The position numbers and the translations under genes were made by a program. DNA of 55,918 bases. Source: Methylobacterium gregans (GTDB lineage: Bacteria; Pseudomonadota; Alphaproteobacteria; Rhizobiales; Beijerinckiaceae). Shown piece after piece: positions 24,944 through 32,863 of the stretch. The stretch lies in assembly GCF_022179245.1 (NCBI RefSeq), contig NZ_BPQM01000137.1:1-55918 (forward strand), written 5' to 3'. The notes under the pieces were generated by a model that was not told the DNA's origin, searched no databases, and saw only the letters and a program-made list of their open reading frames with translations. Within the stretch, counting starts at the first letter, position 1. The number at the start of each line of letters is the position of its first letter.

Positions 24944-25927
24944 TCAGCTCAGCGCGACGTTCACCGCGCTCTCGGGCAGGTCCTTGCCGAAGGCGCGCTG
25001 GTAGAACTCGGCCACCAGCGTCCGCTCCAGCTCGTCGCACTTGTTGAGGAAGGTCACCCGGAAGGCGAAGCCGATATCGCGGAAGATCTCGGCGTTCTCC
25101 GCCCAGGTGATCACCGTGCGGGGGCTCATCACGGTCGAGAGGTCGCCGTTCATGAAGGCGTTGCGGGTGAGGTCGGCCACGCGCACCATGCGGTTGACGA
25201 TGTCCCGGCCCTGGTCGCCCTGGTAGTGCGTCGCCTTCGAGAGCACGATGTCGACCTCGCGGTCATGCGGCAGGTAGTTCAGCGTGGTGACGATCGACCA
25301 GCGGTCCATCTGGCCCTGGTTGATCTGCTGCGTGCCGTGATAGAGGCCGGACGTGTCGCCGAGGCCCACCGTGTTCGCCGTGGCGAAGAGCCGGAAGGCC
25401 GGGTGGGGGCGGATCACCCGCTTCTGGTCGAGCAGCGTCAGGCGGCCCGACACCTCCAGCACGCGCTGGATCACGAACATCACGTCGGGGCGGCCGGCAT
25501 CGTACTCGTCGAAGACGAGCGCGACGTTGTTCTGCAGCGCCCAGGGCAGGATGCCGTCCTGGAAGGCGGTGACCTGCTTGCCGTCCTGCAGCACGATCGC
25601 GTCCTTGCCGACGAGGTCGATGCGCGAGACGTGGCTGTCGAGGTTGATCCGGATGCAGGGCCAGTTCAGGCGGGCGGCGACCTGCTCGATATGGGTCGAC
25701 TTGCCGGTGCCGTGATAGCCCGTGACCATCACGCGGCGGTTCCGGGCGAAGCCCGCCAGGATGGCGAGCGTGGTCTCGCGGTCGAAGATGTAGTCCGGGT
25801 CGAGATCCGGCACGTGCTCGTCGGCTTCCGAGAAGGCCGGCACCTTGAGGTCGAGGTCGATGCCGAACACCTCGCGGACCGAGACGTGGCGATCGGGCAT
25901 CGCGGCGGGCTTGTCGTCAGAGAGCAT
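24944..25927 (-). CDS. cobS: Cobaltochelatase subunit CobS
   Basis: CobS is the AAA+ ATPase subunit that, with CobT, powers cobalt insertion by CobN. In 327 residues, Walker A is GYHGTGKST at 70-78, Walker B is VALVFDEYDAG near 137, and FATANTVGLGDTSGLYHGT is the sensor/loop region. The N-terminal VREVFGIDLDLKVPAFSEAD is characteristic of CobS. ATG 25927 is preceded by GAGG on the minus strand at good spacing. Upstream lies a 269-base gap holding a possible CTATAT -10 box and a small GC-rich hairpin; I saw no cobalamin riboswitch there. Confidence 0.96.
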   Translation of the reverse strand: MLSDDKPAAMPDRHVSVREVFGIDLDLKVPAFSEADEHVPDLDPDYIFDRETTLAILAGFARNRRVMVTGYHGTGKSTHIEQVAARLNWPCIRINLDSHVSRIDLVGKDAIVLQDGKQVTAFQDGILPWALQNNVALVFDEYDAGRPDVMFVIQRVLEVSGRLTLLDQKRVIRPHPAFRLFATANTVGLGDTSGLYHGTQQINQGQMDRWSIVTTLNYLPHDREVDIVLSKATHYQGDQGRDIVNRMVRVADLTRNAFMNGDLSTVMSPRTVITWAENAEIFRDIGFAFRVTFLNKCDELERTLVAEFYQRAFGKDLPESAVNVALS

Positions 25928-26196
25928 ACGGGACCTCGTGGGGGCGGGCTCCGACGGCGGGTGCCGGATGACCTCGCGGATTCTCGGACCGGGCGGGCCG
26001 CGGAAAACCGCGGTGCCGGCCTTCCTTAGCCGTCGTCGCGGCGGGGCGCCAAGGGGGCGGCGGCACGCGGGACGCGACGTCCGGGATCACCCCCATATAG
26101 GGAGCCCGCCGGCATTGTCCGCCCGCCTCGCGCGGGAAGGCGTTACGCGGCGCGTGCATCGATCGTGCCGAAGCCCGCCGCTGCGGGCCGGCGGAC
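25928..26196 (-). promoter_or_regulatory. cobS upstream region with possible -10 box and hairpin
   Basis: On the minus strand CTATAT occupies 26100-26095, a good alphaproteobacterial -10 match, but the -35 position (26123-26118, GGCGGA) is weak. Between it and cobS is a hairpin with CCGCGG arms around AAAA at 25998-26013. No B12-box-like sequence was recognised. The rest of the gap holds no gene. Confidence 0.35.
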
Positions 26197-26814
26197 TCAG
26201 CAGAGCCCGGCACCGCGCAGCACGTCGTGGGCGCGGATGATGTCGCGCAGGCGGTCCTCGAACGAGCGGTCGCCGCCGTTGGCGTCCGGGTGGAAGCGCT
26301 TCACCAGCACTTTGTACTGCGCCTTGATGGCGGCGGCGTCGGCGCTCTCGTCGAGGCCCATCACGTCGAGGGCCTTGGTGACGGTGGGCGAGCGGCGCGG
26401 GCGCTGGGGCTCCGCCTGCGTGCGCCGACGCGTCTCGCCGAGCCCTTCGGCGCGCAGGATGCCCAGCGGGTCGACATAGGCCCAGTCGCGCTGCGGCTCC
26501 GATTTCGGCTTGGCCGTGCCCGTCTTGTTGACGCCCATCGCCCAGGTCGGCCGGTGCCCGATGATGGCGTCCTTCTGGTAGGCCTGGACAGCGGCGTCGT
26601 TCATGCCGTCGAAGTAGTTGTAGGTCGCGTTGTAGGCGCGCACGTGGTCCATGCAGAAGCGCCAGTACTGCCCTTCCGCCTTGCGCCCCTTGGGCGCGCG
26701 GTAGAGGCCCGGCCGGCCGCAGCCGGGGGTCTCGCAGACGGGCCCGGTCTCCTTCGCGTCGTCGCAGGAGGGCTTGATCCGGATGCTGTCGAACAGGCGC
26801 GAGTTGAGATCCAT
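26197..26814 (-). CDS. J-domain (DnaJ-like) protein with cysteine motif
   Basis: A 205-residue co-chaperone candidate. The C-terminal J-domain (about 145-200) has YKVLVKRFHPDANGGD with the essential HPD tripeptide that stimulates Hsp70 ATPase. The N-terminal half carries CETPGCGRPGLYRAP and, about 20 residues later, RFCMDH, a possible zinc site. The protein lacks the Gly/Phe and classical zinc-finger domains of DnaJ, so it is a type III J protein. ATG 26814 was chosen from the MDLNSRLFD N-terminus, which is usual for the alphaproteobacterial homologues located next to cobS and bolA. Divergent from bolA. Confidence 0.9.
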   Translation of the reverse strand: MDLNSRLFDSIRIKPSCDDAKETGPVCETPGCGRPGLYRAPKGRKAEGQYWRFCMDHVRAYNATYNYFDGMNDAAVQAYQKDAIIGHRPTWAMGVNKTGTAKPKSEPQRDWAYVDPLGILRAEGLGETRRRTQAEPQRPRRSPTVTKALDVMGLDESADAAAIKAQYKVLVKRFHPDANGGDRSFEDRLRDIIRAHDVLRGAGLC

Positions 26815-26939
26815 GACGGGGCGATTATGAGGGGGCGGACCGGAGACACAAGGCCGGCGGGCCTGATGCCGCATGCGGTGGATCGGGGTTGACGGATCGG
26901 CCGCCGGCGCCTGCGCCGGGAATCGAGGGTTTTCAGCCG

Positions 26940-27215
26940 ATGGCGACGTTGCGGGACTGGATCGAGGAGACGCTTCGGACGCAGCTCGCGCCGACGCGGC
27001 TCGAAGTGGTGGACGAGTCCCACCTGCACGCGGGCCATTCCGGCTCGCGCGAGGGGGGCGAGACGCATTTCCGCCTCGACGTCGTCTCGGCGGCCTTCGA
27101 GGGCAAGAGCCGGGTGGACCGTCACCGTCTGGTGAACGGTCTCATGGACGAGGCGTTCAAGCGCGGGCTGCACGCCCTGGCGCTGAAGGCGCGCACGCCC
27201 GGAGAGGCGGCCTGA
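26940..27215 (+). CDS. bolA: BolA family protein
   Basis: A 91-residue BolA-type protein with the class II KH-like fold. LEVVDESHLHAGHSG carries the invariant His used for glutaredoxin/Fe-S interaction, and ETHFRLDVVSAAFEGKSRVDRHRLVN is the core. BolA proteins partner with monothiol glutaredoxins in iron sensing and Fe-S handling and influence morphology. The ATG at 26940 is preferred over TTG 26889 because it gives a normal BolA length; GAGGG lies about 11 bases upstream. It is transcribed divergently from the J-domain gene and followed by arfB after 25 bases. Confidence 0.94.
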   Translation: MATLRDWIEETLRTQLAPTRLEVVDESHLHAGHSGSREGGETHFRLDVVSAAFEGKSRVDRHRLVNGLMDEAFKRGLHALALKARTPGEAA

Positions 27216-27240
27216 CCGGCGCCCCGGCCCGAACGGAGAT

Positions 27241-27672
27241 ATGGCGATCGTGCCCCTGATCTGCACCCCTCAGATCGCCATCGCGGACGAGGAACTCGAG
27301 GAGAGTTTCGTGCGCGCCTCGGGCCCGGGCGGGCAGAACGTCAACAAGGTGTCGACGGCGGTGCAGCTGCGCTTCGACGCGCGCCGCTCGCGCGCCCTGC
27401 CCGACGCGGTGGCGGTGCGCCTGATGCGGATCGCCGGCCATCGGCTCACTCAGGACGGGGTGATCGTCATCAACGCCCAGCGCTTCCGCAGCCAGGAGCG
27501 CAACCGCGAGGATGCCCGCGAGCGGCTCGCCGCGCTGGTCGCGGAAGCCGCGGTGCCGCCGACGCCGCGGCGGGCGACGCGCCCGACGCTCGCCTCGAAG
27601 AAGCGCCGCCTCGAGGCCAAGAGCCGCCGCGGCGCGGTCAAGCGCATGCGCGGCGGCCCGGGGGAGGATTGA
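27241..27672 (+). CDS. arfB: Alternative ribosome-rescue factor ArfB (peptidyl-tRNA hydrolase)
   Basis: This 143-residue release-factor-like protein rescues ribosomes stalled on mRNA without a stop codon. The catalytic motif GGQ lies in ASGPGGQNVNKVSTAVQLRF near residues 22-40. A basic C-terminal tail (KKRRLEAKSRRGAVKRMRGG) should enter the empty mRNA channel. The length and tail match ArfB/YaeJ rather than a full release factor, which also has a codon-recognition domain. It provides a tmRNA-independent route beside the ssrA-sspB locus at 48.6-49.7 kb. A perfect palindrome follows the stop. Confidence 0.95.
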   Translation: MAIVPLICTPQIAIADEELEESFVRASGPGGQNVNKVSTAVQLRFDARRSRALPDAVAVRLMRIAGHRLTQDGVIVINAQRFRSQERNREDARERLAALVAEAAVPPTPRRATRPTLASKKRRLEAKSRRGAVKRMRGGPGED

Positions 27673-27686
27673 GCCCAGCAAGATCG

Positions 27687-27708
27687 AGCCCGCGCCCGGG
27701 CGCGGGCT
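27687..27708. terminator. Perfect 22-bp palindrome between convergent genes
   Basis: The 22 bases are an exact inverted repeat (half-site AGCCCGCGCCC) centred between arfB and the convergent DUF1275 gene. As RNA it would form a GC-rich hairpin with a four-base loop. No T-run follows on the plus strand. It fits a bidirectional transcription stop. Confidence 0.6.
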
Positions 27709-27712
27709 TGCT

Positions 27713-28483
27713 TCAGGCGAGCGCCTTGGCCTTGGCGACGGGCTTGGCGCTCGGCGCGGCGTCCGGGGCCGGCGAGAAGCCCGAGACCAGCTCGCTGCCG
27801 GGCTTGGCGATCGTCAAGACCAGGGCGACGAGGGCCAGCAGGGCCGCGAGCGCCGCCGGGACCAGGAAGGCGGTCTCGCCGTAGCGCAGTTGCAGCACGC
27901 CGCCTGTGATCGCCCCGAAGCTCAGGCCGCCCCAGAGCGGCGCCTGGATCCAGAACGACGAGGCGACCGACCCCATCAGCAGGTTGGCGAGTCCGGTGCC
28001 GAAGCGGACGACGGCGCCGGTGACGTAGGTCAGCGCGAGGCTGCGCCCGCCCTCGTCCTGCAGGATCGCGTTCTGGAGGCCGAGGGCCAGGATGATCGGA
28101 TAGGCGTGCAGCGGGTAGCCGAAGGTGCCCCAGGGCATGAACAGGCCCAGCGCGAGCAGCACCGCCTCGATGGTCAGGAGCGCGGCCAAGCGCCAGCGCC
28201 CGAACAGGGCGGCGAGCAGCGTGCCCAGGAAGGCGCCGAAGCAGAACACGATGATCGTGCTGGCGACGCGGGTGACGTTTTCCCAGTCCTGGTTCGCCAC
28301 CGCGACGCCGAAGCGCGTGGTGTTGCCGGACATGAACGACATGAAGAGCTGGGAGAATTCGAGGAAGCCGATCGAGTCGGCGCAGCCCGCGAGAGCCGCC
28401 AGAGCGACCGCGAAGGGGATGCGCGTGGTGGGGCTCGCCGGGAACGACTTGTCCGCCGGCGCCTCTTTGCGCGTCTCCGTCAT
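27713..28483 (-). CDS. DUF1275 (YoaK) family membrane protein
   Basis: A 256-residue inner membrane protein with six or seven predicted helices. The family signature is visible at LAGCADSIGFLEFSQLFMSFMSGNTTRFG, which contains the conserved MSGNTT. QNAILQDEGGRSLALTYVTG carries the conserved N and TYVTG motif of the family. The function of the DUF1275/YoaK family is not established; a transport role is likely from its topology. ATG 28483 follows AAGGA on the minus strand. The C-terminus ends in an alanine/lysine-rich tail. Confidence 0.9.
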   Translation of the reverse strand: MTETRKEAPADKSFPASPTTRIPFAVALAALAGCADSIGFLEFSQLFMSFMSGNTTRFGVAVANQDWENVTRVASTIIVFCFGAFLGTLLAALFGRWRLAALLTIEAVLLALGLFMPWGTFGYPLHAYPIILALGLQNAILQDEGGRSLALTYVTGAVVRFGTGLANLLMGSVASSFWIQAPLWGGLSFGAITGGVLQLRYGETAFLVPAALAALLALVALVLTIAKPGSELVSGFSPAPDAAPSAKPVAKAKALA

Positions 28484-28545
28484 GCACTCTGTCCTTTGTC
28501 ACACGTCTCTGGAACCGCGTACTAAGCGCACAAGACGGCAAAGGT

Positions 28546-29502
28546 TCAGTGTTCGTCGGCACAAGATGTGCTTTTCCGCAGCACGAAGACTCGGCCCGGA
28601 ACATCCCGCCGACGCTCGCGCCGGATCGCCGCAGGGATGCGCAGCGCGGTCGCCAGACCGGCGGCCTGCGCTGCCGCCGCGAGATGCGCGTCCGCGTGTC
28701 CGAAGCGGCCGTCCGCGCCCAGGCGTACCCCCTCCGCCCCGGCCTCTTCCGGAGACTGGACCGTGAAGGCGGCGAGGCCGCCCGGGCGGAGCACGCGCGC
28801 GATCCCGGCCAGCACCGGCGCGAGGTCGGCGAGATAGATGAACACGTCGGCCGCGAGGCAGAGGTCGGCGGACGCTCCCGGCTCGGACGCCAGAAAGGAC
28901 GCGAGGTCGCCCTCCGCGAGCCGGTCGTAGCAGCCCTTGGCGCGGGCGAGCCGGAGCATCGCGGGCGAGAGATCGACCCCGGCGAGGTGGCCCGTCCGGT
29001 CGCGGATCGCCGCGCCCATCAGGCCGGTGCCGCAGCCGAGATCGAGCACGACGGGAAAGCGCGCGGGCGCCTCGGGAAGCGCGTCGAGGGCCTGTCGCAG
29101 CAGCGCGGGGCCGCAATAGCCGAGCCCCTCGACGAGGTGCCGCTCGAACCGGTGCGCGTAGCCGTCGAACAGGGCCCGCACATAGGCGCCCGACAGGGAC
29201 GCGGCGCCCCCGCCGAGCCGCGCCCGGTGCAGGCCGGCACCGATCCGGTCCTCGGGATCGAGACCGCGGGCGGTCTCGAAGGCGTCGAGCGCGGCGCGCA
29301 GCTGGTCCTCGGCGCCGGTCGCCGCGTGCAGGCTCTCGCGGGCGCGCCCGAGCAGCAGCCAGGCCGGGGCGTAGCGCGGCGCCCGCTCGATCGCCTGCTC
29401 GGCCATCTCGGCGGCGCCCAGGGCGTCGCCCTCCGCCAAGCACGCCTCGGCGTAGACGTAGCGGCGGTCGGCGAGCAGGTCGCCGGAGGAATGCTGGGAC
29501 AT
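28546..29502 (-). CDS. TPR-containing SAM-dependent methyltransferase
   Basis: In this 318-residue protein, residues 1-95 look like two or three tetratricopeptide-type helical hairpins (YVYAEACLAEGDALGAAEMAEQAI and APAWLLLGRARESL), suggesting protein-protein contact. The rest is a class I methyltransferase with motif I VVLDLGCGTGLMGAAI, AGVDLSPAMLRLARAKG, and LVLAADVFIYLADLAPV-like motif IV (DLCLAADVFIYLADL). Relatives are annotated as methyltransferase domain proteins without known substrate. ATG 29502 is chosen because upstream sequence overlaps the divergent promoter. It is divergent from the exonuclease-ligase operon. Confidence 0.87.
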   Translation of the reverse strand: MSQHSSGDLLADRRYVYAEACLAEGDALGAAEMAEQAIERAPRYAPAWLLLGRARESLHAATGAEDQLRAALDAFETARGLDPEDRIGAGLHRARLGGGAASLSGAYVRALFDGYAHRFERHLVEGLGYCGPALLRQALDALPEAPARFPVVLDLGCGTGLMGAAIRDRTGHLAGVDLSPAMLRLARAKGCYDRLAEGDLASFLASEPGASADLCLAADVFIYLADLAPVLAGIARVLRPGGLAAFTVQSPEEAGAEGVRLGADGRFGHADAHLAAAAQAAGLATALRIPAAIRRERRRDVPGRVFVLRKSTSCADEH

Positions 29503-29511
29503 CGGGGCGTG

Positions 29512-29540
29512 CTGAACGGGGCGGGACGGGCGCCCTATAT
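29512..29540 (+). promoter_or_regulatory. Promoter of the exonuclease-ligase-yjbQ operon
   Basis: CTGAAC at 29512-29517, a 17-base spacer and CTATAT at 29535-29540 match the alphaproteobacterial housekeeping pattern CTTGAC-N17-CTATAT at four of six and six of six positions. Transcription would start near 29547, giving a leader of about 18 bases before the ATG at 29565. Confidence 0.6.
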
Positions 29541-29564
29541 ACCGGCGCCCAGACACGGACCATC

Positions 29565-30617
29565 ATGACGCTCCGCGCCAGCGACCTCCTCACCCTCACC
29601 CGCGAAGGGCTCTACTGCCCGCTGGGCGACTTTCACGTCGACCCGACCTGGCCGGTGCCGCGCGCGCTGATCACCCACGGCCACGCCGACCATGCGCGGG
29701 CCGGGCACGGCCGGGTGCTGGCGACGCCCGAGACCTTGCGCATCATGGCGGTGCGCTACGGCGCGGAGTTCTGCGGCACCCGCCAGGAGGCGGCGCTCGG
29801 CGAGGCGATCCGGATCGGCGACGTCACCGTGCGCTTCGCGCCGGCCGGCCACGTGCTGGGCTCCGCCCAGATCGCGATCGAGCGGGAGGGCGTGCGGGTG
29901 GTGGTCTCGGGCGACTACAAGCGGGCGCCCGACCCGACCTGCCTGCCCTTCGAGGTGGTGCCCTGCGACGTCTTCATCACCGAGGCGACCTTCGGCCTGC
30001 CGGTCTTCCGACACCCCGACACGCGCGGCGAGGTGCGGCGCCTGCTCGAATCGGTGCGCCTCTTCCCCGAGCGCGCCCACATCGTCGGCGCCTACGCGCT
30101 CGGCAAGGCGCAGCGGGTGATGGCACTGCTGCGGGAAGAAGGCTGGGACCGGCCGATCCACCTGCACGGGGCGATGGAGAAGCTGACCGAGCTGTACAAG
30201 CGGGAGGGCGTGCCGCTCGGCGACACCCCGAAGGTGGCGGCGGCCGAGCGCAAGGACCTGCACGGCGCCATCGTGCTCTGCCCGCCCTCGTCGATCCAGG
30301 ACCTGTGGTCGCGCAAGTTCCCCGATCCCGTGACCTGCTTCGCCTCGGGCTGGATGCGGGTGCGGGCCCGCGCCCGGCAGAAGGGCGTCGAGCTGCCGCT
30401 CGTGATCTCCGACCACTCGGACTGGCCCGACCTCTGCCGCACCATCCGGGAGACCGGGGCCGGCGAGGTCTGGGTCACGCACGGGCAGGAGGACGCGCTG
30501 GTGCACTGGTGCGGCACGCAAGGGATTCGGGCGAAGCCCCTGCACCTGCTAGGCTACGGGGACGACGGCGAGGCCGAGCCCGCGCCGGAGGCCGGTGCCG
30601 AGGAGGCCGCGGCGTGA
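29565..30617 (+). CDS. Ligase-associated DNA exonuclease, metallo-beta-lactamase fold
   Basis: This 350-residue cytosolic nuclease belongs to the metallo-beta-lactamase/beta-CASP (SNM1/Artemis-like) superfamily. The metal motif is THGHADHARAGHG near residues 38-50. Further family features are APAGHVLGSAQIAIE, VVSGDYKRAPDPTC and, in the beta-CASP part, HGAMEKLTELYK, CPPSSIQDLW and ISDHSDWPDL. Members are consistently encoded beside an ATP-dependent DNA ligase and are thought to process DNA ends. The stop overlaps the ligase GTG start by four bases (GTGA), so the two are translationally coupled. The usual Lhr-type helicase and phosphoesterase of this module are not adjacent. Confidence 0.92.
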   Translation: MTLRASDLLTLTREGLYCPLGDFHVDPTWPVPRALITHGHADHARAGHGRVLATPETLRIMAVRYGAEFCGTRQEAALGEAIRIGDVTVRFAPAGHVLGSAQIAIEREGVRVVVSGDYKRAPDPTCLPFEVVPCDVFITEATFGLPVFRHPDTRGEVRRLLESVRLFPERAHIVGAYALGKAQRVMALLREEGWDRPIHLHGAMEKLTELYKREGVPLGDTPKVAAAERKDLHGAIVLCPPSSIQDLWSRKFPDPVTCFASGWMRVRARARQKGVELPLVISDHSDWPDLCRTIRETGAGEVWVTHGQEDALVHWCGTQGIRAKPLHLLGYGDDGEAEPAPEAGAEEAAA

Positions 30618-32320
30618 ACGCCTTCGCCGAACTCCTCGACCGCCTCGCCTACGAGCCGCGCCGCAACGCGAAGCTGCGCCTGCTGCAGGACTATTTCGCC
30701 CGCACGCCGGACCCGGAGCGCGGCTACGCGCTCGGGGCCATGACCGACACCCTGACCTTCCGCGAGGCCAAGCCCGCCCTGATCCGGGCGCTGGTGGAGG
30801 AGCGCATCGATCCGGTGCTGTTCCGGCTCTCGCACAACTACGTGGGCGACCTCGCCGAGACCACGGCGCTGATCTGGCCGGGCCCCGAAGCCGCGGACGG
30901 GGCGGCCGGGCTCGGCCACAACAACCCACCCCCGCCGACCCTCGCCGACGTGGTCGAGACGCTCAGTACCACGGCGCGGAAGGACCTGCCCGCCCACCTC
31001 GCCCACTGGCTCGACGCGCTGGATGAGACCGGGCGCTGGGCGCTCCTCAAGCTCGTCACCGGCAACCTGCGGGTCGGCGTCTCGGCCCGCCTCGCCAAGA
31101 CGGCGGTGGGCGCGCTCGGCGGCCACGAGGCCGATGCGGTGGAGGAGGTCTGGCACGGGCTCACCCCGCCGTTTGCCGGGCTGTTCGCCTGGGTGGAGGG
31201 GAAGGGAGAGCGCCCCGAGACCCTGAACCCCGCCCCGTTCCGGCCGCCGATGCTCTCCCACCCGATCGAGGAGGAGGCCGATCTCGACCGGCTCGACGCG
31301 GGCGATTTCGCGGGCGAGTGGAAGTGGGACGGGATCCGGGTGCAGCTCGTCGGCGGACGCGACCGCGAGGGTGGCCAAGTGGCGCGGGTCTATTCCCGCA
31401 CGGGCGAGGACATTACGGGCGCGTTCCCGGATCTCGCCGAGGCGATCACCTTCACGGGCAGCCTCGACGGCGAGCTCCTGATCCTGCGCGAGGGCCGCGT
31501 GCAGAGCTTCAACGTCCTGCAGCAGCGCCTGAACCGCAAGGCGGTGACGGGCAAGCTGCTCGAGGAATTCCCGGCGCACGTCCGCGCCTACGACCTGCTC
31601 ACCGCGGACGGCGCGGATCTGCGGGCGGAGCCCTTCGAGACGCGCCGCGCGCGGCTCGAAGCCTTCGTGGCACGGCTCGACCATGCCCGCATCGACCTCT
31701 CGCCGGTGGTGCCCTTCGCGAGCTGGGCGGATCTGGCCGCGGCCCGGGCCGATCCGGCCTCGGTCGGCGCCGGGGCGGACGCCGACGCGATCGAGGGCGT
31801 GATGCTGAAGCGGCGGTCGAGCCCCTACCTGCCGGGCCGCCCCAAAGGCCCCTGGTGGAAGTGGAAGCGCGAGCCGCACATCGTGGACGCGGTGATGATG
31901 TACGCCCAGCGCGGCCACGGGAAGCGCTCGTCCTTCTACTCGGACTACACGTTCGGGGTCTGGCGGGAGGGCCCCGAGGGCGACGCGCTGGTGCCGGTCG
32001 GCAAGTGCTACCACGGCTTCACCGACGCCGAACTCGCCAAGCTCGACCGCTGGGTCCGCAACCACACCACCAAGCGCTTCGGCCCGGTGCGCGAGGTGGC
32101 GTACGGCCGCGACGCCGGGCTGGTGCTGGAGATCGCCTTCGAGGGCGTGCAGCGCTCGACCCGCCACAAGTCCGGCGTGGCGATGCGCTTCCCCCGGGTG
32201 AGCCGCATCCGCTGGGACAAGCCCCCCGCCGAGGCCGACCGCATCGACGTGCTGGAGCGCATCCTCGCCCGCGGCGAGCGCGAGATCGCGCCCGGGCAGG
32301 CGCTGGAGGAGACGCGATGA
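30614..32320 (+). CDS. ATP-dependent DNA ligase (ligase-associated repair module)
   Basis: A 568-residue ATP-dependent ligase. The adenylated lysine is K237 in EWKWDGIRVQL (motif I, KxDGxR). YSRTGEDITGAFP is motif Ia/III-like, GSLDGELLILREG is motif III, EGVMLKRRSSPY is motif IV and PWWKWKREPHIVD is motif V. The N-terminal 200 residues form the helical DNA-binding domain of LigB/LIG1-like bacterial ligases. Such enzymes seal nicks in repair, alongside the essential NAD-dependent LigA. It starts at GTG 30614, overlapping the exonuclease stop, and its stop overlaps the yjbQ start (ATGA). The three genes therefore form a tightly coupled operon. Confidence 0.95.
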   Translation: MNAFAELLDRLAYEPRRNAKLRLLQDYFARTPDPERGYALGAMTDTLTFREAKPALIRALVEERIDPVLFRLSHNYVGDLAETTALIWPGPEAADGAAGLGHNNPPPPTLADVVETLSTTARKDLPAHLAHWLDALDETGRWALLKLVTGNLRVGVSARLAKTAVGALGGHEADAVEEVWHGLTPPFAGLFAWVEGKGERPETLNPAPFRPPMLSHPIEEEADLDRLDAGDFAGEWKWDGIRVQLVGGRDREGGQVARVYSRTGEDITGAFPDLAEAITFTGSLDGELLILREGRVQSFNVLQQRLNRKAVTGKLLEEFPAHVRAYDLLTADGADLRAEPFETRRARLEAFVARLDHARIDLSPVVPFASWADLAAARADPASVGAGADADAIEGVMLKRRSSPYLPGRPKGPWWKWKREPHIVDAVMMYAQRGHGKRSSFYSDYTFGVWREGPEGDALVPVGKCYHGFTDAELAKLDRWVRNHTTKRFGPVREVAYGRDAGLVLEIAFEGVQRSTRHKSGVAMRFPRVSRIRWDKPPAEADRIDVLERILARGEREIAPGQALEETR

Positions 32321-32784
32321 GACAGGGCCGGATCGACGGAATCGAGGATTTTTCCGCGGGCGAGGTGCGGCGCCAAGCGAGCGCGCGCCTGACCATCGCG
32401 ACGCCGGGCCAGGGCTTCACCGATTTCACCGAGGCGGTCGCGGCCTTCCTCCGGCAGAGCGGCATCCGGGACGGGCTTGTCCACGTGTTCTGCCGGCACA
32501 CCTCGGCCTCGCTGACCATCCAGGAGAATGCCGACCCGGACGTGCAGACCGACCTCCTGAGCGCGCTCGACACCCTCGCCCCGCGCGGGGCCGGCTACGT
32601 CCACGGCGCCGAGGGACCGGACGACATGCCGGCTCATATCCGCACCCTGCTGTCGGATTCCGGGCTGACCATCCCGGTCGTGGCGGGGCGCCTCGGGCTC
32701 GGCACGTGGCAGGGCATCTACCTCATCGAGCACCGCGACCGGCCGCACCGCCGGGATATCGTGCTGAGCGCGGTGGGAGCCTGA
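32317..32784 (+). CDS. YjbQ/UPF0047 family protein
   Basis: A 155-residue protein of the UPF0047/YjbQ family, a trimeric jelly-roll-like fold; E. coli YjbQ shows weak secondary thiamine-phosphate synthase activity, but the physiological role is unsettled. Conserved residues are visible in VFCRHTSASLTIQENADPD and in PDDMPAHIRTLL, and the C-terminal LGLGTWQGIYLIEHRDRPHRR carries the conserved GTWQGIY segment. It begins at ATG 32317, sharing ATGA with the ligase stop, so it is translated together with a DNA ligase. This linkage suggests a role beyond thiamine synthesis. Confidence 0.92.
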   Translation: MRQGRIDGIEDFSAGEVRRQASARLTIATPGQGFTDFTEAVAAFLRQSGIRDGLVHVFCRHTSASLTIQENADPDVQTDLLSALDTLAPRGAGYVHGAEGPDDMPAHIRTLLSDSGLTIPVVAGRLGLGTWQGIYLIEHRDRPHRRDIVLSAVGA

Positions 32785-32863
32785 GCACGCACCAGAGCTC
32801 CGCACTGGACCCGCCAAAGGTCTCGCCCTGCGGGATCCGGGACCTGCCGGAGCGTCCCGTGCG

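Noticed and set aside
25928..26196. Cobalamin riboswitch upstream of cobS
   Set aside because: I looked for a B12-box-like conserved element and found none; the gap contains only a weak promoter and a hairpin.
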